Part shown: positions 46,280-57,250 of the stretch, piece by piece | Layout of the letters: each line of letters begins with the position of its first letter | Numbering within the stretch: the stretch's first letter is position 1 | DNA from: Limonium bicolor | Lineage: Eukaryota; Streptophyta; Magnoliopsida; Caryophyllales; Plumbaginaceae | Reading direction: 5' to 3' | Assembly: GCA_023374045.1 (NCBI GenBank) | Contig: CM041776.1 | Coordinates: 477,389,375 to 477,453,374, forward strand | Length of the DNA stretch: 64,000 nucleotides | The notes under the pieces: generated by a model | Databases searched by the model: none | The model's input: only the letters and a program-made list of their open reading frames with translations | Told to the model about the DNA's origin: nothing | Position numbers and translations under genes: made by a program

Positions 46280-47856
46280 TGATAAGTGTCCAAATGAGCA
46301 TGTTTTATAGGTGTATTTCATATATTATATTAGCACTTTTCTTGCTCATTTCTCCACTTCGGTTAATTTTCCTCTAGTTTATGTTTTATTGTTTATCTCA
46401 CAAATTTATTGTTCAAACATGAGGAAAACCAAGCTGGGAGTAAAGTAGCTAAAGAGACGAACACATAGACGCAAACGGCTCAGAAAACGGAGTCCAAACG
46501 AAGAATCTAGAGCCGGTCGAAGTCAGAAGGAAATAAGTCACGATAGGTTGCAACCGCCTGGCTCAACCGCCCCTGTACCTCTCAATAACAGGCGGACAAG
46601 AGATGGGCGTGCAACCGCCTCAAAGCTGGCGGACAGGACACAAGGTGTCCGCTCAATGAAGAGGCGGACAAGAGTATGAGCAACCGCCTAATAAGGGGTG
46701 GTCAAGACAGCAACCGCCTGTTGCAACCGCCTGTTATCTGGCGGACATGGAGGCGGACTGCAGCTAGTCAGTCGCGCGAGCTTATCTTCTTCGCGACTTC
46801 GTCCGTCGACTTGCCTTCGCCGACTTCTGCAACTCGTCCACTGTCTCCAACTTGCAGCGCCTACCTTAATTCACGCCTGCGTTCAGCTGTTTGTCCCCTG
46901 CGCAATAAATGAGCAATCAGTGAAATCAATCGGCCGCCTCAATCAATTCCTCACGCGTTCCTTATCTGCTTCCTTCTTCCTTTCCCTATTTTCCCTATAT
47001 AAACGCACGTAGCTTCACCATCCATCTATCAATCCATCCACCACCCATTGAATCCATCCACGACCCACTTCACCACACCTCACGCCATCTCATTTCTCTT
47101 CTCCCGCCTTCTCCATTTTTATTTATTTCCACATTCCACAAAATCCACCTCTAGCCCTACGTATACAAAATAGCAGAGTGAGCCGGAGTGATTACGGATG
47201 ATTTCTATTACTCTTGTCTCTGTCTATCTATTTAAATGTTAGGCTAGTTTACGTATACTCTGGGAATGGTTATTATGTGTTTGTATTAATTATGCATTCT
47301 TTTTACTGGTTTAATTATATATAGTTTGTTACGTTTTAAAGGTTATCTCGCACCTTTTTAATAAATGTCATGAGTTTATTAAATTGCTTTCCTAAGTCTA
47401 TTTTGATCAGACCGGTGATAAATAGATAGGTTAATTAAGACGTAAAACTGGAGGAAATTGTTATGATTTAATAAGTTAGTATTCAGTTGCAAATGTAATT
47501 CCTCATACTCCTCTGCCGTTCGCAGGCTTTTGCTTGAACCTTGATTAGAACCTTGCATTACAGGTGAACGAGTTCTTATGAGGCTATGACTTAGTCCTTA
47601 AGATAATTACAGGAACCTTGCCAAATTATTAAACCAGTAGAGATAGCTTAATTATGCAGATATATCTAACCTGACCCAGAGTTCCATTTTATTTACTGTC
47701 AACTTAGTTTATTTATTCTTTCTCTTACTACAAGTCAATTATTCCCCCTCTTGTGACACGCGTTAGGTACTATTAGATGTCATTATTCCCACGTTCGACA
47801 TCCAGTTTGCTTACATTTTCACTATACTACTGCGAACGGGATTTGTTTGTCAGCCC
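46280..47856 (+). mobile_element. 3' LTR of the Athila-like element, truncated
   Basis: Nearly identical to 42626-44215, but the last 70 or so bases (to ACGTCTGCA) are missing. It passes into integrase sequence at CAGCCC (47851-47856), a few bases of microhomology shared by both partners. Confidence 0.85.
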
Positions 47857-48769
47857 ACGGCGAACTCAAGGTCGCGTCGTCGCACATCCGCATAGGATTT
47901 CTGTCTTTCTTGGGCTGCCTTCATATTGGCTCGGATTTGTTGTACCTCAGCTTGTACTTGTTCCAAATACTCCGGTCCTATGATGACCGCTTCGCTTGAC
48001 TCGTCCCAACACAACGGGGTACGGCAAGGTCTACCATACAAAGCTTGGAATGGCGACATCTTAATCGAAGCATGGTAGCTATTGTTATACGAAAACTCGA
48101 TAAGATGAAGCTTCTCAATCCAGCTCCCCTGGAAGTCTAAGGCACATGCCCTTAGCATATCCTCTAGTGTTTGGATGGTCCTTTCTGTCTGACCGTCGGT
48201 CTATGGATGGAAGGCGGTGCTAAGCTTCAACTCAGTACCAAGCGCTTCCCGTGTCGCTCTCCAGTATCTCGAAAGGAATCTGGTGTCGCGGTCAGATACA
48301 ATGGTTTTAGGGACTCAGTGGTGTCGGATGATCTCCTTGTCGAATAGCTCTGCGAGCTTCGCCACCTTCCAGGTGTCCTTCATCGGTATGAATCGGGCAA
48401 CCTTGTGAGGCGATCGACTACTACCCAGATCATGTTGAGTCCTCCCCAGCAGGTGGGAGTCCAACAACAAAATCCATGGAGATGTTGTGGAATTTCCACT
48501 CCGGAATGGGCATGGATTGCACCATTCCTCCCGGTCTTCGGTGCTCGAACTTCACCTTCTGGCATGTGAGACACCTCAGAACATACTCAGTCACGTCTGA
48601 CTTCATCCCTGACCACCAGAAGTACCTCTTCATGTCTTTGTACATTTTAGAGGCTCCCGGATGGACATGCAATGTCAAACAATGTGACTCTCGCAGAATG
48701 CGATCCCTTAGCTCAGCATTGCTTCGGGGGACGCATAATCTGCCATTCAACGGATCATACCATCTTCAT
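47857..48769 (-). pseudogene. Integrase region of the decayed minus pol element
   Basis: The minus strand encodes [17 protein letters not shown] and [16 protein letters not shown] (zinc domain), [11 protein letters not shown] (first Asp), [13 protein letters not shown] (second Asp), GQTERTIQTLEDMLRA (Glu), and on to DVRRRDLEFAVG at the junction. In-frame stops occur between the second Asp and the Glu (TAG in place of the Gln in HPQTDGQ) and just before VPKTIVSD, along with frameshifts near 48415 and 48750. Confidence 0.85.
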
Positions 48770-49621
48770 GCAGTTTGAAGTCGTACTTTCGGCGCTCGAA
48801 GGTACCATCTGTGATTTTCTGTCTGATCTCTGTGAAGTATGGGTCGCTCAACTGAGCGTCTCGCACCTCGTCAACCAAGCTAGAAGAAGCGAGTAGCGAA
48901 TGAGCGAGTGTGCTCGACGACTCAGGGCGTCGGCTACTACGTTTGCCTTTCCTTCTTATACTGGAGGTTGATGTCGTAATCCGAGAGGAACTCCATCCAC
49001 CTCCTCTGCCTTAGGTTCAATTCTTTCTGGGTGAATACGTACTGTAAACTTTTGTGGTCGGAGTAGATATGGTGATGCTTACCCATAGAGATAGTGTCGC
49101 CATATCTTCAAGGCGAAGACAATGGCTCCTAGCTCTAGATCATGTGTCGGGTAATTCTCCTCATGCTTTTTCAGCTGGCGAGAAGCATAGGCTACTACCT
49201 TGCCATGCTGCATGAGTACGCATCCCATGCCCTTGCCCGATGCATCACAATACACCTCAAATCCTCTGTGCCCTCCGGAAGTGTGAGAATTGGCGCTGAG
49301 GTCAATGAGTCTTTTAATTTCTGGAAGGATACTTCGCACTCCTTTGTCCATACAAAGGGTGCATCTTTCTTCATCAATGACGTCATGGGCTTAGCGACTT
49401 TTGAGAAGTCCTTTACAAACCTCCGGTAATAACCGGCTAAACCAAGAAAGCTCCGGATGTTGGTAACCGTCTTAGGTCTAGGCCATGATCGCACTACTTC
49501 GATTTTGGATGGATCTACTGAAATGCCCGCGCTCGAGATGACATGACCGAGGAATGATACCTGATCTAGCCAAAACTCGCATTTGGAGAACTTCGCATAC
49601 AGCTGGTTCTCGCGCAGTGTC
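48770..49621 (-). pseudogene. RT C-terminal and RNase H region of the decayed minus pol element
   Basis: The minus strand encodes [16 protein letters not shown] next to the gap, [17 protein letters not shown], then RNase H with [17 protein letters not shown] and [19 protein letters not shown]. Several frameshifts split it, near 48970 and 49265. It is close kin of the AlkB element pol. Its upstream half, where an AlkB region might be looked for, is lost in the N gap. Confidence 0.85.
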
Positions 49622-50121
49622 NNNNNNNNNNNNNNNNNNNNNNNNNNNNNNNNNNNNNNNNNNNNNNNNNNNNNNNNNNNNNNNNNNNNNNNNNNNNNNN
49701 NNNNNNNNNNNNNNNNNNNNNNNNNNNNNNNNNNNNNNNNNNNNNNNNNNNNNNNNNNNNNNNNNNNNNNNNNNNNNNNNNNNNNNNNNNNNNNNNNNNN
49801 NNNNNNNNNNNNNNNNNNNNNNNNNNNNNNNNNNNNNNNNNNNNNNNNNNNNNNNNNNNNNNNNNNNNNNNNNNNNNNNNNNNNNNNNNNNNNNNNNNNN
49901 NNNNNNNNNNNNNNNNNNNNNNNNNNNNNNNNNNNNNNNNNNNNNNNNNNNNNNNNNNNNNNNNNNNNNNNNNNNNNNNNNNNNNNNNNNNNNNNNNNNN
50001 NNNNNNNNNNNNNNNNNNNNNNNNNNNNNNNNNNNNNNNNNNNNNNNNNNNNNNNNNNNNNNNNNNNNNNNNNNNNNNNNNNNNNNNNNNNNNNNNNNNN
50101 NNNNNNNNNNNNNNNNNNNNN
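49622..50121. other. Assembly gap of 500 N
   Basis: Exactly 500 unknown bases. The element on the left (minus chromovirus pol) and that on the right (plus Tat/Ogre-like pol) are unrelated, so their true distance and order are not established. Confidence 0.99.
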
Positions 50122-50963
50122 TCAGAAGAGCACAAAGATGTAGTAGCTCGGCATTTAAGAATGGACAAGAAGCGGCCGACATCAGTTGAAAACATTGTAG
50201 TTCACCTATCCCGGACTCCATATCTCTCCATAACATTCGCCGACGATGAGATCCCTCGTCGGGCGGGAAAAGCCATCTACATAACTGTGAAGGCTGGAGG
50301 ATTCCAGGTCCCCAAGACTTTGATTGATGATGAGGCTGAAGTGAATGTCTGTCCGCTCCGAGTAGCCCGTCATATGGGACTCAACGATTTCAAGCCAGTA
50401 GACATGACATTGAGTGCCTATGACAACAGCCATAGGAATGTTTTAGGAACCATCCCTTGCCAATCCTGATTGACGACGTCTCCCAGACCATCGAAGCGAT
50501 GGTCATAGACATATCCTCCACCTTCAACCTTCTGCTGGGACGGGAATTCATCAATCAGATTAAAGGAGCCCCCTCTGTCGTCCATCAGAAGCTAAAATTC
50601 AAACACGGGGGACGAATTGTGGAGGTTTTGGGAGAGGCCAGAGTTGAGTCCCCACTATTTGAGATTAATACACAGGGAGGTCGTGGGTTGACGCTCGGGG
50701 GCTTCACAGTGGCGAAGCCACATTCACAGGTAAGTCAAACTTCTTCCATCACTCCTCTCTACTTCGACCCTAGTATCGATAGCCCCACATCGCAGCACAT
50801 GATGTCTCGGATGGGCTACGAACAGGGGAGTGGACTAGGCAAGGAGGTGCAGGGTATAACGGAGCCACTAACAGCAACGCCAGGTATGATTTACAGAAAC
50901 GCCAGGTATGATGTTGACAGATTCGCATATAAGAATTCCCACAGATTCTTTCTTATCAGTTAA
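50122..50963 (+). pseudogene. Tat/Ogre-like protease region with G-patch
   Basis: Frames at 50161-50469 and 50457-50963 overlap with one shift. The protease-like part reads AIYITVKAGGFQVPKTLIDD and VNVCPLRVARHMGL, but the catalytic D-(S/T/N)-G is replaced by DDEAE. FNLLLGREFI and VHQKLKFK follow. Near residues 110-135 of the second frame is a G-patch-like stretch, MGYEQGSGLGKEVQGI. G-patches occur in Tat/Ogre elements and bind RNA. Decayed. Confidence 0.75.
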
Positions 50964-52119
50964 CCTTGAACCTCATGTATCTGTGAGTTGGGATAAGCAG
51001 AGAGTAGCTCAGGCCCAGGAGGATCAGGAGACAATGGAGTGGGGGAGCTGGTGGACCACTTTATTCTCCCTCAACTCATGCCCTGAAGACCATGACGACA
51101 AGGGATGCGACCAAGGAATGCCCCGGGATGCAGCGGAGAGCAGTGTCATGATCAAACCAGTCATCAAGGACCCCGCACCCTCGGTGGATGGCCATGGAGC
51201 GTGTCTTGTCGTCTATCATGAGAAAGAGGAGCTGATTTCCCAGGAGCCTTACGTAGTTAGTCTAGTTGGTAGTGAAGATGATAGTAGCAGTAGTGATGGC
51301 AGTGTTACTAGTGATGAATACAGTTATCAGTGTAATGAGAACATCAGCAATGCAAATAGAATCGGACTAGGAGAAGGATCGCCACAATTTATTTTCACTT
51401 GTAAAAATGGTGGCAATTTTCTGACAATCTCCGAGCTCCCAAGCTCATCGGATATTAATGGAAATTTAGTTTGCTCAAATTATTCGCCTGTTATGTCTTC
51501 TCAAACATTTGATTCATTACAAATTATTGAGGCCGAAGAGGAGGAATATGATGAGGAGAATATGCCTCCCACAGAACAATATTCCACTCACACCCAGATT
51601 GTAGAGGATACTGTGGCAATAAATATCGGAACACCTGATAACCCCAAAACTTTGCAAGTCGGTTCGGGTCTGAGTGAAACAGAAAAACGGGACTTGACTT
51701 CTTTGCTAACCGAATATGTCGATGTTTTTGCTTGGAGTTACGCAGATATGCCTGGGATCGACCCTGACATTGTCCAACACCGAATACCGTTGTATCCCAA
51801 TGCCAAACCTAAGAAACAACGTTTGAGAAGAATGAAACCTGAGCACCAATTGAAAGTGAAAGAGGAAGTTGAGAAATTGCTACGCGTCGGCTTTATCCGG
51901 GTCGTCAACTACCCCGACTGGTTAGCCAATATCGTAGCCGTCTTAAAGAAAAATGGAAAGGTGCGAGTGTGCATCGATTTTTGGGACTTAAATGAAGCCA
52001 GCCCAAATACAGCTTTCCCTTACCCCACATTGATATCCTTGCTGACAACACTGCCCAACATGCACTACTGTCATTCATGGACGGATTTTCAGGATACAAT
52101 CAAATCCGAATGGCTGTAG
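50964..52119 (+). pseudogene. Tat/Ogre-like spacer and reverse transcriptase N-terminal part
   Basis: One frame (50908-52119, 403 aa) has an acidic, serine-rich spacer with GSEDDSSSSDGSVTSDE. RT follows from about residue 255: YVDVFAWSYADMPGIDP, IPLYPNAKPKKQRLRRMKPE, VEKLLRVGFIR, and VRVCIDFWDLNEASPNTAFP, where DYRDLN is expected. It shifts frame near 52080. Confidence 0.8.
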
Positions 52120-52672
52120 AAGACCAAGAAAAGACGTCTTTTATTACACAGTGGGGAACCTTTTGTTATATAAACATGCCCTTTGGTTTGAAAAATGCCG
52201 GAGCCACGTATCAACGGGCTGCCACTACACTATTGCATGACATGATCCACAAGGAAGTGGAGGTATACGGAGACGACATGATCGTCAAAGCTGCCCAATG
52301 AGAGGACCATTTGATAAACCTGAGAAAGTCTTTGAGCGGATGCAAAAATATCAAATGAAACTCAACCCGGAAAAATGCACATACGGTGTAACCGGGGGGA
52401 AGCTTCTAGGTTTTATGATCACAACCCGTGGAATCGAGGTAGACCCAGATAAGATAAAAGCCATTCAAGAAATGCCTCCTTCGAAGTCCGAAAAAGAAAT
52501 CAGGGGTTTGGTAGGCAGAGTTCAGTATATCAGAAGATTCATCGTGCAGCTAACCGAGACTTGTGAGCCTATTTTTCGTCTGTTGAAAAAAGACACATCT
52601 AAAGTCTGGAATGAACAATGTCAAGAAGCATTTGAAAAGATAAAAACCTATTTGCAGAACCCGCTAGTCTGA
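52077..52672 (+). pseudogene. Tat/Ogre-like reverse transcriptase palm and connection
   Basis: Starts MDGFSGYNQIRMAVEDQEKT, MPFGLKNAGATYQRA, and VEVYGDDMIVKA, where the usual YVDD is YGDD. After a shift at 52298 it continues KLNPEKCTYGV, GKLLGFMI, IRGLVGRVQYIRRFI to a TGA at about 52670. Confidence 0.8.
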
Positions 52673-53395
52673 GTACTGACCCAGGAAGGTAAACCAATGA
52701 TCCTTTACCTCACTGCCCGAGAAACGTTGATGGGCGCCATGCTGGCCTAGGAACAAGGATCCCCACCGCGCGAAAAGTCGATCTACCATATCAGTAAAAA
52801 GTGGGTTGATATGGAAACGCGATACTCCGACATCCACAAATTTTGCGCCACTTTGGTCTGGGCTACGAAGAAACTAAGGCACTACTTATTAGGGCAAGAG
52901 GTTCATCTGATTGCACGCATGAACCCTATAAAGTACCTTCTGGAAAAGCCAATTCTCGACGGTCGCTTATCCAGATGATCCCTATCGTTATCCGAATTCG
53001 ATATCACTTTCAAAATTCAGAAGTCAATCAAAGGGAGTGCCATAGCCGAGCATCTAGCAGAATGCCCCGTAGCATCCGAGTTCTTTGGCAATGACGACTT
53101 CCCAGACGAACAAATCATGACATTACAGAAAACCTGTTGGAAGTTGTACTTTGATGGTGTCAACCACAAGGGTAAAGGGGCTGGGATCTTGCTGATCCAC
53201 CCTGAGGGAGATCTGCTTCCAGCTGCGGTAAAAATTAATTACCCAGTCACTAATAACATGGCAGAATACGAAGCCTGCATTTTGGGACTTGAAATGGTGT
53301 TAGAATTGCAAGTGGAGGAGTTAGAGGTCTTCGGTGACTCTAATCTCGTTATTCATAAGTTAACTAGACTTGGGAGATCAGAGAAGAACGATTGA
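52673..53395 (+). pseudogene. Two RNase H domains of the Tat/Ogre-like element
   Basis: 52690-53110 holds a first RNase H-like segment with stops (ARETLMGAMLA, then YHISKKWVDMETRYSDIHK, ATKKLRHYLLGQEVHLIARM). 53117-53395 is a second RNase H: CWKLYFDGVNHKGKGAGILL, MAEYEACILGLEMVLEL and FGDSNLVIHKL. Two RNase H domains are a feature of the Tat/Ogre lineage. Confidence 0.75.
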
Positions 53396-53827
53396 TCCCC
53401 TTCCATGACTACCTTTCATACCTAGTCACTTGCTTTCGAAACGTGACTTTCAAGCATATGAACCGTAGCCAGAATATCTTCGCCGACTCCTTGGCGTCCT
53501 TGGCTTCAGTAGTCCAAGTACCGACCGGCTCATTGTACTTCCCTTTGTGGATAACCATGACTAACGTACCCTCATTCAAAGTTGGAGCCATCGAAGCAGA
53601 GGAAACAGAAGATGAGTGGTTCGTGGATATTGAGAATTTCCTCAGAAAAGGAGAGTACCCGCCAGAAGCCACTAAGCAGGACCGCATTGCGCTGAGAAGA
53701 ATGTCGAATCAATGTGATCTGCGGAACCAGAGTCTACAAGAGAATGCCGAATGGAGTCCAACACTTATGCGTGACCCGAAAAGAGGCTGATAAGATCATC
53801 GAGGATGTCCACGAGGGAGTATGTGGG
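53396..53827 (+). pseudogene. Tat/Ogre-like pol linker and integrase start
   Basis: A frame with NIFADSLASLASVVQVPTGS and a linker runs to IIEDVHEGVCG, the beginning of the integrase zinc domain. It is interrupted after the fifth base of a GTGGG duplication and resumes at 62814. Confidence 0.75.
53823..53827. repeat. Target-site duplication GTGGG (left copy)
   Basis: GTGGG directly before the LTR at 53828. The same five bases follow the other LTR at 62809-62813, a perfect insertion footprint. Confidence 0.9.
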
Positions 53828-55896
53828 TGTGAGCCTAGATTTTAAACCCTATCCTATGTTGATTAAAGTTGATTAGGATCTAACCGGGTTTTAGGTCCAC
53901 TTATAACCTAAGATTAATAACTATGTCATATAACAAAATTATTAAAACCTAAGCTAGCTCACTGGAACCTATTAAGAGTCGCCACCTAATTTTAACCTAG
54001 ATCAATTAGGAAAGGAGAGTTCGGGTTCGGGGGCTTGATATTCAACTTAATTAGGGTTCAATTACTTTCATTACCCCTAGAAGTCGTTTTTCCTCTACTT
54101 AGTTTAATTACGGCTTATTACGAGTCGTTTTTAACCTAAGTGCGCGCTTCTGTTTTTTTTATTTTTAACATTTTTTGACAGAAAATTAAAGTGGAAATTA
54201 AATACTTAAACTAGGGTTTCGGAGGCAGAATTAGGTCAAGTTTTGTTTTCGTCCGTGGCTACGGACCTAATGTCCGAACCTACGGACCCTAGTTAACTAA
54301 TTACACAGTAAAGTCAAATTTAAACATAAACGAGATTTTGAAAAGTCCGGGCCACGGACAGGACGTCCGTGGGCCCGGACATGTTTTATAAAACCCTAAA
54401 TTTTGAAAATAAAAATATCCCGCCACCGTCCGGGGGCGTCCGGCTTTCGGACATGGCGTCCGGGACCCCGGACATAGCGTCCGTGGGTGCGAACCGCCCT
54501 CGGACAGCGGCGTTTGGGTGGCTCCCGGCGGTGTTTCTGGCTCAAATTTTATGGGTAGGTAGCCTGAAAGATTCTAAACATGTTAGTGATTGAAAGTTTA
54601 CAATTTGAATTCGAATTAAACACGAAACTTAGCAAACAAGTTATTGAGCAGAAGCGAAAACAAACGCTAATTCAGAAGCGATAAAAAGTCAATTCGACTC
54701 CAAATTTTAACACAGAGTAGTTAAAGTTGAACAAAGTCAGAAACATGACTTCAACCTGTTTTACCTTCAGATTTGATGAGACTCTTCACAACGGGGATCT
54801 TTTGGTGCCTCGTTGATGCCGATTTTGGATTGACTTCGAATTGTGCTTCTGACTCCTTCTTCTTTATGCTGTTAAGGACGTTTCTCTTCTGTTTTTTGTG
54901 GTGGTTTTATGTGTTTTTTGGTGCTTGGAAGTTCAATAGGAGAAGAAAGGATGAGTTTTTGGTGATTTCGGGGTGATTTCTGCAGTGTTTCGGTATTGAG
55001 GGGAGGGTTTTAACGAGATGAGGCTTGGAAGTGTTAAAACGTGGGAAAAGTTTGTGGCTGTGTTTTCTGACTTTAGAAGTGTTCTCCTCTGCCCTAGTTC
55101 GTTCTTGGGGGGTCCTTTTTATAGAAAGAGCATGGTCAAATTGATAGAGCAAGATCTTTATCTAAAAGACTGATTTTGTGCTCTAAGGGAATCTGATTTT
55201 TTAGAATATGTTGCAAGCCGATAAAAATTATGAAAATTTAACTGAAGGTAAAGAATGATTTTTAGGAATTTTGAGAGTTGGAATCGGATTATTTTGATAA
55301 ATAATTGATTAGATAAAAATCGCACAATATGGAATCTCCCATAATTCATAACTAATTATTGGAAAGTCGAAATAACGAAATTCCAACGGAATTAGTCTCT
55401 AAAAATCATCCTCTATCTTGTGTTAAAATTGCATGACATTTTGTTTTGATTTCGGTATTTTCCGGAGGAGAGAGAAAATTGCAAAAATGATTGAATTTCT
55501 CTTTTAAATTTTGGGATAAGGTTCCCAATAAAATAATTTCAGGTTTATGACTGTATGTAGTCATGGTAACCATGTGACAATTTTATTTCAATTTTGGAAA
55601 CCTTTTAATTTCTATTTTGAGGCTATTTCATGTGTTAATTATTAAAGAAATTAGCTTATAATATGAATTAAAAGCTAAATTTCCAGAATAAATATTATCA
55701 GAAAATCATGAAATACCTTTCATAATGACTATGATATTTAGAAGTGTTTGGAGATAATGAACAAGTCATATGAAAATAGAAAACCCCGATAATGTCCTTT
55801 GGAAATCCTGCATTGGTGCATTTTGACCACTTTGCCCTTTGTAACACGTATGCCTTAGAGACCACTCCAGGGGGGGTTGAAATTTTGGGTATAACA
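53828..55896 (-). mobile_element. 3' LTR (2069 bp) of a non-autonomous Tat-like element
   Basis: On the minus strand it runs from TGTTATACCCAAAATTTC to AATCTAGGCTCACA. It is nearly identical to 60744-62808. It contains GTCCG/CGGAC inverted arms at 54251-54500. Non-coding. Confidence 0.9.
54251..54500. repeat. GTCCG/CGGAC inverted-arm clusters in the Tat-like LTR
   Basis: Three clusters begin near 54251, 54345 and 54427. Examples are GTCCGTGGCTACGGAC and GTCCGTGGGCCCGGAC. The second copy lies at about 61168-61410. Confidence 0.8.
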
Positions 55897-55910
55897 GATT
55901 GCCCCCCGTC
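55897..55910 (-). other. Polypurine tract of the Tat-like element
   Basis: The minus strand reads GACGGGGGGCAATC directly before the 3' LTR, which shows the element lies on the minus strand. Confidence 0.8.
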
Positions 55911-55984
55911 AACTAGGCTTTGTAATGAAAATGAAAAGACTAGTTGATGCCTGAGTGATACCCCAAAATTTTGGATCTTAAAAG

Positions 55985-56180
55985 GCCCTATATGCAGATT
56001 GCGTCGAGCTATTCTAAGGCGCCGACTACCTATGAGTGAGAATGAGAAGATGTCAAGCGATTCTAAGGCGTTGACTACCTATAAGATGAAGTAATGTCAA
56101 GCGATTCTAAGGCGTTGACTACCTAGACGATGAAATGATGTCAAGCTATTCTAAGGCGTTGACTACCTATAATGAGTGAA
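55985..56180. repeat. Tandem repeat, 45-60 bp unit
   Basis: Four copies share the core GATTCTAAGGCGTTGACTAC with AAGCGATTCT or AAGCTATTCT leaders. Confidence 0.85.
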
Positions 56181-56339
56181 ATGTGCTTAATGTGATGATG
56201 AATTGTATGACCTAGGTGCATCTAGGGACCGCAACCTATTCCGAAGTGTGTGTAAAAGGTTAGGACTGAGAGTGCCAAACGTGGCAGGTGCTAAGGAAGT
56301 GGGTAAGACTTATGACAAACTTGAGGGTGAGTTCTTCTA

Positions 56340-56605
56340 CTCAGGTGAGAATTTGTATCTGTGAAGAATCTGCATCTTCGTGGTGAGAATCTGTATCTGA
56401 ATCTACGGGTGAGAATCTGTATCCCTGAAGAGTCTGTATCTATGGATGAGAATCTGTATCTCTGAAGAATCTATATCTTCGTGGTGAGAATCTGTATCTC
56501 CGGGGCGAGAATCTGTATCTCTGAAGAATCTGTATCTCCGGGGTGAGAATCTGTGTCTGAAGAATCTGTATCTTCGGGGTGAGAATCTGTATCTCTGGTC
56601 TATGA
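56340..56605. repeat. Tandem repeat based on GAGAATCTGTATCTC
   Basis: About nine imperfect copies of AATCTGTATCT separated by CGGGGTGAG or CTGAAG; on the minus strand they encode repeating arginine/aspartate-rich peptides, so the long frame there is a repeat artefact. Confidence 0.85.
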
Positions 56606-57004
56606 TGAGGAGTTTCGTACGGATGGATGCAAGGTTAACTTTATGCAAATGATCATAATGAAAGTTGATTATGAAAGTGCCAAACATGGCAAAGATGATG
56701 TGCATGTCAAAATACAATCAAAGTGTATGTAGGAAACTTGTCCCAAAACAAGAAATCATTGGAAAATGTGCCAAACATGGCAATGTTAAGGATCAAAATT
56801 GTCCAAAGCAAGACATTGCTAGAAATGTGCCAAATGCGGCCATGATGAGGTTTATGAAACCGAAGTGTTTAAAGGAAAGTTGTTCAAGACAAGAATTGTT
56901 GTTTGAAGAAAATTCTGTTTAGTAAAAAGGAAAGTGAATCATCATTTCCTAACTATAGACTTCGGACTTGTAATTTATCTCCTACGAGATGAACATGCCG
57001 CCGG

Positions 57005-57250
57005 TGGGGTATGGTGTATGATGTGAAGGTAAGGGCTTATGTGGGCATGTGTGGTGTATGAAGTGAAGGTAAAGGCTTGTGTGGGCCTGTGTGGTGTATG
57101 AAGTGAAGGTAAGGGCTTATGTGGGCCTGTGTGGTGTATGAAGTGAAGGTAAGGGCTTATGTGGGCCTGAGGTGTTTGATGTGGTGGTAAGGGCTTATGT
57201 GGGCCTGAGGTGTTTGATGTGGTGGTAAGGGCTTATGTGTGCCTGTGGTG
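57005..57250. repeat. Tandem repeat, 36-46 bp unit
   Basis: Six copies around GGTAAGGGCTTATGTGGGCC, in two sub-types joined by GTGTGGTGTATGAAGTGAA or TGAGGTGTTTGATGTGGT. Confidence 0.88.

Noticed and set aside
49478..50236. Long open frames of 186-252 residues at 49.5-50.2 kb
   Set aside because: They are open only because they run through the N gap.
56403..56717. Minus frame with repeated RYRFF/DTDS peptides
   Set aside because: Translation of the GAATCTGTATCTC tandem repeat.
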